DNA of 64,000 nt from an uncultured Desulfosarcina sp. (GCF_963668215.1 NZ_OY764190.1:2294001-2358000), one strand, 5' to 3'; numbered from the stretch's first letter, positions 26,590 through 36,902 are shown. Program-made: numbers and translations. Notes: a model not told the origin generated them from the sequence alone.

Positions 26590-29232
26590 GTGAACGATCC
26601 CCACCCCCACAATTTATACGCCGATGTTTCCGTGACCCTGAAACAAGGGCGCGAACGGCTTGTCGATGCGCTGGTGGCCGGCAAGGCCCCGACATTTCTC
26701 GACGACCACGCCCGGCTCATCGACGACTATTTTCACCAGAGCTACGAAAAAAGCGTGGTGGGTCCCACCATGGGCATTGCCAAAAACCCCTATGCCGTGG
26801 TGGCTCTGGGAGGATACGGGCGTAGCGAGCAGTGCGTTTACTCCGATGTGGATCTGCTGTTTCTGTTCGAAAAAAAGGTTCCCCCGGTGGCCGAGGAACT
26901 GGTTCGCGAAATCATCTACCCCTTGTGGGACATGGGCCTGGATGTGGGGCACGCCACGCGCTCCATCAAAGAGTGCATCTCCATGTCGCGCAAGGATTTC
27001 GAGGTGCTGACCTCCATCCTCGATGCCCGTTTCATCTGCGGCATGTCGCCCCTTTTCATGAAATTGATGGACCAGATCCGTGCCAAGTTCATCAACCTCA
27101 AACCGGACGCGATCATTTCCTGGCTGGTGGAAACCAACCGGGACCGGCATCGCCATTTCGGCGACTCTTCCTACCTGCTGGAGCCCAACTTCAAGGAAGG
27201 CCAGGGGGGCTTGCGGGACTATCACACCATGCTTTGGATCGCCAAGATCAAATCCGGGATCAAACACCGCCGGGACCTGGAATATTACGGCTATTTTTCC
27301 CATGAAGATTACAGGCGGCTGTCCGACGCCCTGGCGTTTATCTGGAACGTGAGAAACCGCTTTCACCTGATGATGGGCCGCAAAAGCGACCGGATCCACC
27401 TTGAACAGCAGCGCAAGCTGGCCGAGGTGATGGGGGTGGCTTCGGTCAACGGCCATTTGCCCGTGGAGCACCTGCTCGGCGAACTGCACAGCCATATGGA
27501 GTACGTCAAGCAGCAGCATGAAATGTTCCTGTACGAGATGGAGCAGAGCAAACGGCTTAAAAGAAAGAACAAGGGGCTTAAGGTTACCGAAGTCAAAGGC
27601 CTCAAATTCAACCGCAGCATGCTCAATTTCACTTCTCCGGAAAAAATACTCAACCATCCGCAGCTGCTGATGGACATTTTTGTGGAAAGTGCCGCTCAGA
27701 AGGCGCCATTGAACAGCGAAGCCAAAAGACTGGTGCAGGATTTCGGCGATCTCGTCGACGCCCGCTTCCGGTCCGACCCGGAAGTGGTGAAACAGTTCGA
27801 GCGCATCCTGATTCGGTCCAACCGGGCCTTCGAGGTGCTCAATCAGATGCTCAATACGGGTTTTCTGGCGCGGTTCATTCCCGAATTCAAGCCGGTCATC
27901 AACCGAATTCAGTTCGACCAGTATCATCTTTATCCCGTTGCCCGGCACCTGCTTTATACCATTAAAATCCTCAAGGAGATCGACGGCGACGCCCTCCATC
28001 CCAATGATCCGCTGGCGACCAGCCTTTACAAGGAGTTGCGAAAAAAGAAGCTGCTCCTGTGGGCGGCGCTGCTCCACGATATCGGCAAAGGGGAGCCCAC
28101 AAGCGGCCATTCAGAACGCGGAGCGATTCTGGCCGAGAAAATTTTGCTGGAAAAAGGCGCCGACCCGGCGGACGCCAAAATCGTGGCCTTTCTGGTCGAG
28201 CATCACCTGCTGCTGATTCAAACGGCCACCCGGCGGGACGTCAACGATGAAGAGACGGCCCTCTCCATGGCCCGGGCCATCAAAAAGGTGGAGCTTTTGA
28301 AAATGCTCTACCTGCTCACCGTTGCCGACTCCATGGCCACCGGCCCCAAGGCCTGGAATGACTGGACCTCCAGCCTTTTGCGCAACCTGTTCTTCAAGGT
28401 GCTCAATGTCCTCGAACACGGTGAACTGGCCTCCGGCCGCGCCGTCAGAAGCGTCGAGAAGAAAAGACAGGAAGTCGCCGCCGCCATGGGCGGGGAGATG
28501 GAGGCGGACCGCCTGGAGAGGCTTCTCAATTTCATGTCCCCCCGCTACATGCTTTACATGCCGGCGGAAAAAATTCCGGGTCATCTGAAGCTGTATGACA
28601 GACTCGGTGATAAGCCCTTTGTGTGGCAGATCGAAAAAATCCCCGGTGCCGAAACCCGTACCGTGACCATCTGCGGCAAGGACCGGCCCGGTCTGATTTC
28701 CAGAATCGCCGGGGTTTTCACCCTGAACAACATCAATATCCTCGATGTTCAGGTGTTTACCTGGCGCAACAACATCGCCCTGGACGTGTTCGAAGTGACG
28801 CCGCCACCGGATCCGATATTCGAGGACGAGCGCTGGGAGCGGGCCGGCAGAAATCTCGAAGAGGCCCTCACGGACCGGCTGGATCTGACCAGGGAACTGG
28901 TCCGCAAAGACAACGATGCCACGCCCATCCAGCCGTATACCGCCGAACGGCCCACGGAAATCGTGGTGGACAACGACACGTCCAGTTTCTTCACCATCGT
29001 CGAGGTGGTGACATTCGATTTCCCCGGTCTGCTCTTCCGGGTAACCGATGCGCTTTTCAAGTGCGGCCTGGACATCTGGGTCGCCAAAATCGCCACCAAA
29101 GTGGATCAGGTGGTGGATGTTTTTTATGTCAGGGATTTCGACGGCCAAAAGGTGGACGCACCGCATCAGGTCGAGGCCCTCAAAGCAGCCATTGCGGAGA
29201 TACTCCCGGGGGAAGATCCGCTGTCCGGCTGA
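26590..29232 (+). CDS. glnD: Bifunctional PII uridylyltransferase/uridylyl-removing enzyme GlnD
   Basis: An 880-residue protein with the full GlnD order: nucleotidyltransferase domain (ALGGYGRSE near 66-74, then DVDLLFLFE), PII-uridylyltransferase helical region, HD domain (LLHDIGKGEPTSGHSERG near 495-512, EHHLL), and two C-terminal ACT domains (GKDRPGLISRIAGVF near 700; FDFPGLLFRVTDALF near 810) that sense glutamine. I place the start at GTG 26590 (AAGG seven bases upstream) because a TTG at 26557 would lie before the expected transcript start. It is followed by amtB2, PII-2 and glnA, so it modifies PII proteins encoded beside it. Confidence 0.95.
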   Translation: MNDPHPHNLYADVSVTLKQGRERLVDALVAGKAPTFLDDHARLIDDYFHQSYEKSVVGPTMGIAKNPYAVVALGGYGRSEQCVYSDVDLLFLFEKKVPPVAEELVREIIYPLWDMGLDVGHATRSIKECISMSRKDFEVLTSILDARFICGMSPLFMKLMDQIRAKFINLKPDAIISWLVETNRDRHRHFGDSSYLLEPNFKEGQGGLRDYHTMLWIAKIKSGIKHRRDLEYYGYFSHEDYRRLSDALAFIWNVRNRFHLMMGRKSDRIHLEQQRKLAEVMGVASVNGHLPVEHLLGELHSHMEYVKQQHEMFLYEMEQSKRLKRKNKGLKVTEVKGLKFNRSMLNFTSPEKILNHPQLLMDIFVESAAQKAPLNSEAKRLVQDFGDLVDARFRSDPEVVKQFERILIRSNRAFEVLNQMLNTGFLARFIPEFKPVINRIQFDQYHLYPVARHLLYTIKILKEIDGDALHPNDPLATSLYKELRKKKLLLWAALLHDIGKGEPTSGHSERGAILAEKILLEKGADPADAKIVAFLVEHHLLLIQTATRRDVNDEETALSMARAIKKVELLKMLYLLTVADSMATGPKAWNDWTSSLLRNLFFKVLNVLEHGELASGRAVRSVEKKRQEVAAAMGGEMEADRLERLLNFMSPRYMLYMPAEKIPGHLKLYDRLGDKPFVWQIEKIPGAETRTVTICGKDRPGLISRIAGVFTLNNINILDVQVFTWRNNIALDVFEVTPPPDPIFEDERWERAGRNLEEALTDRLDLTRELVRKDNDATPIQPYTAERPTEIVVDNDTSSFFTIVEVVTFDFPGLLFRVTDALFKCGLDIWVAKIATKVDQVVDVFYVRDFDGQKVDAPHQVEALKAAIAEILPGEDPLSG

Positions 29233-29308
29233 GGCCTGAATCCCTGTGTTTGGGGGAGGAGTAAGGACAGACAAACATTAATCTTAAGAAAAACAAGGAC
29301 CAATCCTT

Positions 29309-30598
29309 ATGAAATTGAAATCGATCTGGCTTGCAACACTGCTTGGATTCATCGCAACCCCCGCTTTCGCCGAAGATGCGATCAATGCGGGCGACACGGC
29401 CTGGATCATCGTCGCCACGGCCCTGGTGATGATGATGACCCCGGCCGGACTGGCCCTGTTTTACGGCGGCATGTCCCGATATAAAAACCTGCTCAACACT
29501 CTGGCCATGACGTTCGTCGCCTACTGCCTGGCAAGCGTGATCTGGATGATGTGGGGCTACACGCTGGCTTTCGGGACGAGCAAGGCCGGCATCATCGGCG
29601 GCTTCGACCACTTCTTTATGGCCGGTATCGGCGTCGACAGCGTTTCCGGCTCCATACCGACCCTGGTATTTGCCCTGTTCCAGATGACTTTTGCCGCCAT
29701 CACCGTGGCCCTGGTACTGGGGTCGGTGGTGGACCGCATGAAATTTTCCTCATGGATCGTTTTTACCATCCTCTGGGTTACCTTCATTTACTGTCCCATC
29801 GCCCACTGGGTATGGGGCGGCGGTTGGATGGGAGAGATGGGCGCCCTCGATTTTGCCGGCGGAAACGTGGTGCACATCAACGCCGGCGTGGCGGGGCTGG
29901 TACTGGCCCTGGTACTGGGCAAGCGCATCGGCTACGGCAAGGAAGCCATGTTTCCTTCCAGCATCACCCTGACGGCCCTGGGCGCAGCCCTGCTTTGGTT
30001 CGGCTGGTTCGGATTCAACGCCGGCAGCCAACTGGCCGCCGATGGCGTGGCCGCATCGGCTTTTCTGGTGACCAATACCTCGGCGGCCACGGCAGCCCTG
30101 GTGTGGATGTTCTGCGAATGGAGCGCCACCGGAAAACCCACCGTGCTGGGCATCGCCTCGGGTGTGGTGGCCGGACTGGTGTCCATTACCCCGGCCGCCG
30201 GTTTCGTCAATCTGACGGCATCCCTGATTATCGGCCTGGGCGCCGGAGCCCTGGGGTATTTTTCCGTTGCCGTGATCAAACAGAAAGTGGGCTATGATGA
30301 CGCTCTGGATGCCTTCGGCGTCCACGGCATGTGCGGCATCTGGGGCGCTTTGGCTACCGGTCTGTTCGCCAACCCAACCATCACCGAAGGCGCGGCCGGC
30401 CTGTTTTACGGCAACCCCGGGCAGTTGTGGACCCAGATCATTTCAATCATTGCCACGGCCGTTTTCACCGCCGTCGGGACGCTGATCGTCGTTTTTGTCA
30501 CCAAAACGATCACAGGCGGCCTGCGGGTCGACGGAGACGAAGAGATTCAGGGGTTGGACAATGCCCTGCATGGAGAACGCGGATTCGAAATCATGTAA
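29309..30598 (+). CDS. amtB: Ammonium transporter AmtB (second copy)
   Basis: A 429-residue Amt channel with a cleavable signal (about 1-20, ending AFA). Pore His residues are in VVHINAGVAGL and GVHGMCGIWGAL; GLALFYGGMSRYKN and WFGFNAGSQ are standard Amt segments. The C-terminus DGDEEIQGLDNALHGERGF is the PII-contact tail. It differs clearly from the first copy (about 40 residues shorter, different termini), so it is an old paralogue, not a recent duplication. It lies between glnD and a second PII gene in one apparent transcription unit. Confidence 0.95.
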   Translation: MKLKSIWLATLLGFIATPAFAEDAINAGDTAWIIVATALVMMMTPAGLALFYGGMSRYKNLLNTLAMTFVAYCLASVIWMMWGYTLAFGTSKAGIIGGFDHFFMAGIGVDSVSGSIPTLVFALFQMTFAAITVALVLGSVVDRMKFSSWIVFTILWVTFIYCPIAHWVWGGGWMGEMGALDFAGGNVVHINAGVAGLVLALVLGKRIGYGKEAMFPSSITLTALGAALLWFGWFGFNAGSQLAADGVAASAFLVTNTSAATAALVWMFCEWSATGKPTVLGIASGVVAGLVSITPAAGFVNLTASLIIGLGAGALGYFSVAVIKQKVGYDDALDAFGVHGMCGIWGALATGLFANPTITEGAAGLFYGNPGQLWTQIISIIATAVFTAVGTLIVVFVTKTITGGLRVDGDEEIQGLDNALHGERGFEIM

Positions 30599-30619
30599 CT
30601 TGCATTGAACATAGAATGA

Positions 30620-31000
<381 letters not shown>

Positions 31001-31034
31001 ACAGGAAAACAGATAAATATCTAACAACCTAATA

Positions 31035-32459
31035 TTGGAGGAAAACATGACCCCAGAACAAGTATTGGCAATGGCAAAGGAAAACGGCGTAAAGGTGCTG
31101 GACATCCGTTTCATGGATTTTCCGGGTATGTGGCAGCATTTTTCGGTGCCCATCGGCGAGCTGGAAGAGGGCAGCTTCGAAGATGGCTTCGGTTTCGACG
31201 GCTCCAGTATCCGCGGCTGGCAGCCGATCAACGCCAGCGACATGCTGGTGGTGCCCGATGCGACTACGGCGAAAATAGATCCTTTTTACAAGGAGCCCAC
31301 CTTGGTGCTCATTGGCAACATCGTCGATCCGATCACCCGTGAAGCTTACTCCCGCGACCCGCGAAACATCGCCAAGAAGGCCGAAGCTTACCTCAAGAGC
31401 ACCGGTATCGGCGATACCGCCTTCATCGGACCGGAAGCCGAATTCTTCATTTTCGACGACATCCGCTTCGAAAGCCAGCGCAATGGCGCCTTCTACTCCA
31501 TCGATTCGGTGGAAGGCGTCTGGAACACGGGCCGTTGCGAAGAGCCCAACCTGGGCTACAAACCGCGCCACAAGGAAGGCTATTTCCCCGTACCGCCGAC
31601 CGACAAATTTCAGGATCTGCGCACAGACATGATGCTGACCCTGGAGAACCTGGGCATCGATGTGGAGTGCCAGCACCATGAAGTGGCCACGTCCGGTCAG
31701 GCCGAGATCGACATGCGCTTCAAGCCGCTTTTGCAGATGGCCGACCAGCTCATGTGGTTCAAATATGTTCTCAAGAATGTGGCCTACAAGGCCGGTCACA
31801 CCGTCACTTTCATGCCCAAACCGCTGTTCGAAGACAACGGCACCGGCATGCACACCCATATCTCCATCTGGAAAGACGGCAACCCGCTTTTTGCCGGCGA
31901 CAAGTATGCCGGGGTTTCCCAGGAAGCCCTGTACGCCATCGGCGGCATCCTGAAGCACTGCCGGGCCCTGTGTGCCCTCACCAACCCGACCACCAACTCC
32001 TACAAGCGCCTGGTGCCGGGTTTCGAGGCTCCGGTGAACCTGGCCTACTCCAGCCGTAACCGCAGCGCCTCCATCCGGATACCCATGTACTCGGCGTCTC
32101 CCAAGGCCAAGCGCATCGAGTTCCGTACGCCCGATCCGTCCTGCAACGGCTACCTGGCCTTCTCTGCCATACTGATGGCAGTCATCGACGGGATCGAGAA
32201 TAAGCTCGATCCGGGCGATCCGCTGGACAAGAACATTTACGATCTGCCTCCCGAAGAACTGGCCGAGATCCCCTCCGCGCCGGGTTCCCTGGATGAAGCC
32301 CTGGCTGCGCTGGAGGAAGACCACGACTTCCTGCTCAAGGGCGACGTCTTCACAAAGGATGCCATCGACATGTGGATCGATTACAAGACCGCCAGCGAAG
32401 TCAACCCTGTGAAGCTGCGTCCGCATCCCCACGAGTTCTTCCTGTACTACGACATCTAA
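31035..32459 (+). CDS. glnA: Glutamine synthetase type I
   Basis: A 474-residue class I glutamine synthetase. [10 protein letters not shown] near 51-60, [10 protein letters not shown] near 134 and NGTGMHTH near 270 are active-site and metal-ligand motifs. The adenylylation Tyr is in [10 protein letters not shown] near 400, so control by GlnE-type adenylylation is expected. It closes the nitrogen island and is followed by a strong terminator. It makes glutamine from ammonium and glutamate. Confidence 0.97.
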   Translation: MEENMTPEQVLAMAKENGVKVLDIRFMDFPGMWQHFSVPIGELEEGSFEDGFGFDGSSIRGWQPINASDMLVVPDATTAKIDPFYKEPTLVLIGNIVDPITREAYSRDPRNIAKKAEAYLKSTGIGDTAFIGPEAEFFIFDDIRFESQRNGAFYSIDSVEGVWNTGRCEEPNLGYKPRHKEGYFPVPPTDKFQDLRTDMMLTLENLGIDVECQHHEVATSGQAEIDMRFKPLLQMADQLMWFKYVLKNVAYKAGHTVTFMPKPLFEDNGTGMHTHISIWKDGNPLFAGDKYAGVSQEALYAIGGILKHCRALCALTNPTTNSYKRLVPGFEAPVNLAYSSRNRSASIRIPMYSASPKAKRIEFRTPDPSCNGYLAFSAILMAVIDGIENKLDPGDPLDKNIYDLPPEELAEIPSAPGSLDEALAALEEDHDFLLKGDVFTKDAIDMWIDYKTASEVNPVKLRPHPHEFFLYYDI

Positions 32460-32495
32460 TGTGACCGATCCCTCCCGACAGTAATCGGTCTCCCT

Positions 32496-32533
32496 AAAAA
32501 CGGCGACCCGCATCTTGCGGGCCGCCGTTTTTA
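32496..32533. terminator. Bidirectional intrinsic terminator between glnA and the YceI gene
   Basis: AAAAACGGCG-A-CCCGC pairs with GCGGG-C-CGCCGTTTTT. A-run and T-run flank the stem, so it can end both glnA (plus) and the YceI gene (minus, stop at 32544). Confidence 0.9.
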
Positions 32534-32543
32534 TTGTACAGAT

Positions 32544-33140
32544 CTACTTTTTACGGGTCACTTCCATGGTGATGAGTACATCCACATCCTTGCCGACCAC
32601 GCCCATCTCGTAAAACTTCCCGTTGCTTACATGATAGCTGAGCCGGTCGATGGTCATGCGGGCCTCGAACCCGGCCACTTCCGACTTGGCGTCAAACGGG
32701 TGCGTGCTAATGCCCAGCAGGGTGAAGGGAACCGAAACGCTCTGGCTGACATCCTTGACCGTCAACTTACCTTCCACGATGTACTGGTTGTCCTTGACAT
32801 GCTTCACGGCCGTGCTGGTGAAAGTCATCTTGGGGTATTTTTTGGAATCGAAGAAATCGCCTGAATTGAGATGGCCGTCCCGTTTGCTGTTGCCGGTATT
32901 GATGCTTTTGACTTTGACTTCGAAGTCAAAGCGGCTGCCGGCCAGGTCGTCGGGCGAGAAGTTCACCGTGGCGGTAAAGTCTTCGAAATACCCACGGGTC
33001 GTAGAGTAGATGTGATTGACGCTGAAGTAGATGCCGGCATGGGCCGGATCCAATTCCCATTGGGGTGCGGCGGCTTGGGATTGGACTGCGAAAACGAAGA
33101 GAAATATTGTGACGGCGACAAATCGGATGGATGTTTTCAT
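32544..33140 (-). CDS. YceI-family periplasmic lipid-binding protein
   Basis: A 198-residue YceI-like lipocalin-type protein with a signal peptide (about 1-23, ending QSQA) and family motifs WELDPAHAGIYFSVNH, FEVKVKSINTGNSKRDGHL and FFDSKKYPKMTF. GACAGGAGGAAT precedes the ATG. The family binds polyisoprenoids in the periplasm. It is last of the long minus-strand block and follows the ferric-reductase-like flavoprotein, with which YceI proteins and cytochrome b-type partners are often found. Confidence 0.9.
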   Translation of the reverse strand: MKTSIRFVAVTIFLFVFAVQSQAAAPQWELDPAHAGIYFSVNHIYSTTRGYFEDFTATVNFSPDDLAGSRFDFEVKVKSINTGNSKRDGHLNSGDFFDSKKYPKMTFTSTAVKHVKDNQYIVEGKLTVKDVSQSVSVPFTLLGISTHPFDAKSEVAGFEARMTIDRLSYHVSNGKFYEMGVVGKDVDVLITMEVTRKK

Positions 33141-33246
33141 AAAATTCCTCCTGTCGGGACGTGCTCTTTTGGCACGGCATCGTTATTGGCAATGTCGGCT
33201 TTTGCCGCGATGCACCGAGAAGGAGGGTGTCGTTGTGCGGCAAGCG

Positions 33247-34482
33247 CTAAAAGCCGAAGGCTTCGGTAATAACCGAGCGGGCGGAAAAGCCGAGAGCTTT
33301 AAGGTCTGTGGCGAGCGTGGTCATCATTGATGGCGGGCCGCATAGAAAAACTGCCGATTTGCGACTGCAGCCGCCGAGCAAGGTTTCCAGCATCTTCCGG
33401 TTCAATCGCTCTGAAGGCTTTCCACCGTCCGTATGTTGCGTAAAAATAGGGACGCGGCGCAAGCCTGTCAATTTTGCGGTTAGATGTTCGAACGCCTCGG
33501 TGAAGACCAGGTGTTCCCGGCTGCGGTTGCTCCAGATCAGGGTAATGGGGCGTGGGTCGCCGTGATCGGCCATGAATCGCAGCATGCTCAGCATCGGGGT
33601 GATGCCGATGCCTCCGGCGATCATGATCAGTTCCTGTTGCGGCGAGGTATGCAGAAGATGGCTGAAGCAGCCGAACGGTCCCTGGAGGTAGGCCCGGTCG
33701 CCGATGGCCAGGCCGTCCACCTGCCGGGTCCAGTCCCCACAGTGACGGATAGCAAACTGGATCACTCCGGGCCGACTGGGTGTGGAGGCCAGGGTAAAGG
33801 GGTGGGGTTCGCGGGACAGGTGTTGACCCGTAAAAGAGACGAAGGCGAACTGGCCTGGGAGATATGCCATGGAAATGCCTTGCTCCGGTGCGACTTCCAC
33901 ACAGGTACATTCCCGGCCGATATTTTCGACCCGGGTAACTGTAAAGGGGCGTCGGCGGTTACGCAGCCCGGCGCTGCGGACCCACAGCCAGAAAAGGGTG
34001 AAGACGCCGGCGGCCGCCAGAACGGCCAGGCGGGGCGGTGGGTTGTCGGTAAAGGTCTCGCTGACATAGAGCACGTGCACAATCAGCAGTGCCGCAATCA
34101 TTAGGCCGGTGATGCGGTGGCCTGTCAGCCAGTGGTGGAAAGCGATTTTCAACGGCCGCCGCCATTGGGTGCAGGCAAACTGCACCAGAAGGACGGCCAG
34201 CAACCCCACGCCCACCCATTCCGGCCAGTAGCGCATCTCCAGGGGGATCATCATTTTGCCTTCGGCAAGCAGCACGCACAGCGGGTGGATCAGGGCCATG
34301 AGAACAATGGCCCAGGCGTGCCAGCGGTGCTGACGGATCAGGCCGGGAAGGGAAAAGATGCGGTCGAGACTCTTCAGGCGACCGGCCAGGGGAAGCTGCA
34401 GAAGAATCAGCAGGCCGGCGGCCATGCCCAGCATTTTGCCGGCGCGCAAGCTGATTTTTGCAGCTCCGAATTTGTACCACAT
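33247..34482 (-). CDS. Ferric reductase-like transmembrane flavoprotein (FRE/NOX-type) with uncertain start
   Basis: From ATG 34482 it has 411 residues: a ferric-reductase-like membrane domain with heme-type His residues (RQHRWHAW, ALIHPLC, HHWLTGHRITG, LLIVHVLY), an FAD domain (REPHPFTLAST near 232) and an NAD domain (AGGIGITPMLSM near 292). It would pass electrons from NAD(P)H through FAD and heme across the membrane. The frame stays open to 34617 and encodes a further helix (ILLVLLLLAGALAIPYLF) that relatives usually have, but no ATG, GTG or TTG lies there; AUC at 34608 behind GAGGT or AUA at 34590 are the only candidates. Confidence 0.85.
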   Translation of the reverse strand: MWYKFGAAKISLRAGKMLGMAAGLLILLQLPLAGRLKSLDRIFSLPGLIRQHRWHAWAIVLMALIHPLCVLLAEGKMMIPLEMRYWPEWVGVGLLAVLLVQFACTQWRRPLKIAFHHWLTGHRITGLMIAALLIVHVLYVSETFTDNPPPRLAVLAAAGVFTLFWLWVRSAGLRNRRRPFTVTRVENIGRECTCVEVAPEQGISMAYLPGQFAFVSFTGQHLSREPHPFTLASTPSRPGVIQFAIRHCGDWTRQVDGLAIGDRAYLQGPFGCFSHLLHTSPQQELIMIAGGIGITPMLSMLRFMADHGDPRPITLIWSNRSREHLVFTEAFEHLTAKLTGLRRVPIFTQHTDGGKPSERLNRKMLETLLGGCSRKSAVFLCGPPSMMTTLATDLKALGFSARSVITEAFGF

Positions 34483-34699
34483 GGACGGAGACTCAAAGAG
34501 ATACGGGATGGCCAGGGCACCGGCCAGCAGCAGAAGAACCAGTAGGATGCATACAGTGGCTGCCAGGTAGCGGATGCCGGCAGGAAGTATTTTTGCTGTT
34601 GAACCGATTTTGCTACCTCAAGGCGGGTTATGGGTCGACAGATAAAATGCCGTTTAATTTATCAAGTCGGGAGAACAAGAAGAAACTACGAAGATACCG

Positions 34700-35512
34700 C
34701 TACTGCATTTGCGAAATACAACCAAAGACAACACATTTGCTATATCCATATTTCTTCGCAATTTCTTCAAATACGTTTTCTGTTTCCATCGCTTTTAACG
34801 CCTGATTCATCTTGGCGGCGAGTTCTTGCTGGTCGAAGTTTTTCGATCGTTTGGAAAGACAGATATAAATGGGTTTGGGGCCGGCAACCGGATTCGGCAG
34901 CATGGAAAACCGATCCGTCCAGTTCATATCCACCAGATGGGCCTGGATCGTTGAAGTAGCGCCCACGATTCCTTCGATCCTTCCGGCCGCCAGCATCTTT
35001 ATCAGGCTGATGTAATTGCTGGTTTCTTCAACCAGAATCTTTTTTTCATTGGCCGCTTGATCGAATTCCGCGCTGGTATTATAGCCGCGAACGATACCGA
35101 TTTTTCTGCCATACAGGTCGTCAATCCTGTCAAAGGAAAACGCCTTTCCTTTTCTGACAAAAATCGATAGCGTCGACCAGCTTAGGGGCGTTTCCACAAA
35201 CAGGCCAAAAGATTCGCGTTCGGCCGTTTTGTAGCCACCAAAAAAACCGTCCACTTCCCCGGATTTCATTCCCAGCAGCACTCTTTTCCAGGGCAGCGGT
35301 TTCAACTCTATACGAATCCTGCTGCGATCCGCCACCTGCTGCATGGCATCTATGAAAGGGCCGACATACGTTCCGTTTTCTATCCATTTCCACGGTTTTG
35401 AGATGGTATTGTTGAATGCCATCACTAGCGGTTGATCACTTTGAGCGGATAGAGTCAGAGGCGATCCCAACAAGAATAAAAGAAAGATATATAAAAAACA
35501 GATTGTTTTCAT
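34700..35512 (-). CDS. Periplasmic solute-binding protein, family 3 type
   Basis: A 270-residue exported protein. The signal peptide is about 1-22 (KTICFLYIFLLFLLGSPLTL). Motifs of amino-acid-type binding proteins follow: YVGPFIDAMQQVAD, RVLLGMKSGEVDGFFGGYKT, DLYGRKIGIVRGYN and the C-terminal AAKMNQALKAM. I chose ATG 35512, where the signal begins. No permease or ATPase lies beside it, so it may be an orphan receptor or sensor-type protein. It ends with a Cys pair (KCVVFGC). Confidence 0.8.
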   Translation of the reverse strand: MKTICFLYIFLLFLLGSPLTLSAQSDQPLVMAFNNTISKPWKWIENGTYVGPFIDAMQQVADRSRIRIELKPLPWKRVLLGMKSGEVDGFFGGYKTAERESFGLFVETPLSWSTLSIFVRKGKAFSFDRIDDLYGRKIGIVRGYNTSAEFDQAANEKKILVEETSNYISLIKMLAAGRIEGIVGATSTIQAHLVDMNWTDRFSMLPNPVAGPKPIYICLSKRSKNFDQQELAAKMNQALKAMETENVFEEIAKKYGYSKCVVFGCISQMQ

Positions 35513-35678
35513 CAATGACGGCTCAGTTCGCGTTTTTAATTTTGCAACCAACGCCATCCCGCCGATTTCTTTTGATCACTATCTGTGGTTGCTGCGGTAA
35601 TGGATGGATAAAAAAACCATATCACTCCGGATTTTGGAGGACAAGGCGCTACACTTGCGATTTTTTTATGGACTGAGT

Positions 35679-36131
35679 TTACGCTCCGGCGTCACGCCGT
35701 TGCAGGGCTGTATGGGCGCCAGCGGAAATCAGGTAGGAAAGACCGGCTGCGGTTGCCGCCAGCGCGGCCAAGTGCAGTGCATCGCTGTCCGTCACGTTGG
35801 CGGTAAGAACGGTGGCCGTGGTCGTTGCCAGACTGGTGGCGGCTCCGTGCATCAGACCGCGCACCACGGCCTGGGACACGGTCATTTCCCCCTGCTGCAC
35901 GTGGTACATGTTTCGGCCGAAGGCATTGGCGCCACCGATCACCGCGCCGAGAAGTGCCGCCGATACAGGGGCGCTGACGGATGGCGGAATATTAACGGGC
36001 CTTGCCGGTGTCTGGCCGACCATTGCCGACGATGGTGCCGCTGTAACGACCGTAGAGGTCGGTGTGCCGGGTATGGATGGATAGGCGACCAACGACGGAC
36101 CGGTCGACGGTGCGGAAGGACTCCAATACAT
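35679..36131 (-). CDS. MamC-like small membrane protein (copy A)
   Basis: A 150-residue protein: a Pro/Ser/Thr-rich N-terminus (about 1-55), then LLGAVIGGANAFGRNMYHVQ, GEMTVSQAVVRGL, a Gly/Ala/Thr-rich hydrophobic pair of segments and a short tail. The pattern of GG motif, [RK]-rich turn, GE-x4-AV and GA-x-AT helix is shared with the 160-residue protein at 42653-43135 and with magnetosome protein MamC. I chose ATG 36131 behind AAGAGGT. It is last in the ferrosome-like block. A structural role in an iron compartment membrane is an inference. Confidence 0.65.
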   Translation of the reverse strand: MYWSPSAPSTGPSLVAYPSIPGTPTSTVVTAAPSSAMVGQTPARPVNIPPSVSAPVSAALLGAVIGGANAFGRNMYHVQQGEMTVSQAVVRGLMHGAATSLATTTATVLTANVTDSDALHLAALAATAAGLSYLISAGAHTALQRRDAGA

Positions 36132-36179
36132 AGGTACCTCTTGAAATTTGTGGTTGGACAAAGAGAAGAGCGGCGGACG

Positions 36180-36902
36180 CTATTTTTTCGCCAGCAGAAC
36201 CAGCATATGCTCAGCCTGACGCTTCCGAAGATGAAGGTGCAGTCCGTCATTGGTGCTGATGACCACGGGCGCATGGGCCGCCATATTGAAGATTTGGGCC
36301 GGCGCTACCGCATACAGGGCAATGGTGCGTCCTTGAACGATACCCTTTTTCCGAAGCGCATTTGCGGATTGCGAACCGCCGAGGATTTTTTCTACAAAGA
36401 AGGGCTGTCCCTTGCCGGCCGAGACGAACTGCAGATGGCGGTCGCCGATGCGGCCCCAGATTTTGGCTGCCATGCCTTCCTGGATGCGCTGTTTCACATT
36501 GCGATCCACCAGAATAGTATAGTCCATCGGGGGCAGTTGACGCAAGTAGACAATTTCTTCGTTTTCATGCAGCCCCAATGTGTTCAGGGCATCGGAGAGG
36601 TTGGCGGAGCAGGTGGTGCCCTCGATATGTCCCCGCTGTCCGGCGGTCATATCTGCCAACGGCATGCGGCGTCCATCGTCCAGATGCACGATCACGCGCA
36701 TGGCCATTCCCCCGCCAAGCACGGCTTCTCCTTTGGGGCCGCGCACACGCACCGGATGCACCAGCACATCTTCGTCTTCCCGAACGAAAGCGTGCCCGCG
36801 AAAAAGACCCACACGGGAGAGTAAGGCCTCCAGGTCGGGTTCGGTAATATCCTTAAGGATCAGTGGACGGTCAAAAGGTGCCCGGCTCAGTGGAATCGTC
36901 AT
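36180..36902 (-). CDS. Protein with tandem FeoA-type SH3 domains
   Basis: A 240-residue soluble protein. About residues 80-150 (PLADMTAGQRGHIEGT, LGLHENEEIVYLRQLPP) and 165-240 (PFFVEKILGG, ALRKKGIVQGRTIALYAVAP) each follow the FeoA pattern of L-x2-G, L-x2-G-hydrophobic turn and terminal R/A-x2-I strand. The first 75 residues may be a third, diverged copy. FeoA domains occur in Feo transport and DtxR-type regulators. Position between YaaW-like and MamC-like genes in an iron locus fits an iron-linked role. The ribosome-binding site is weak. Confidence 0.7.
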   Translation of the reverse strand: MTIPLSRAPFDRPLILKDITEPDLEALLSRVGLFRGHAFVREDEDVLVHPVRVRGPKGEAVLGGGMAMRVIVHLDDGRRMPLADMTAGQRGHIEGTTCSANLSDALNTLGLHENEEIVYLRQLPPMDYTILVDRNVKQRIQEGMAAKIWGRIGDRHLQFVSAGKGQPFFVEKILGGSQSANALRKKGIVQGRTIALYAVAPAQIFNMAAHAPVVISTNDGLHLHLRKRQAEHMLVLLAKK

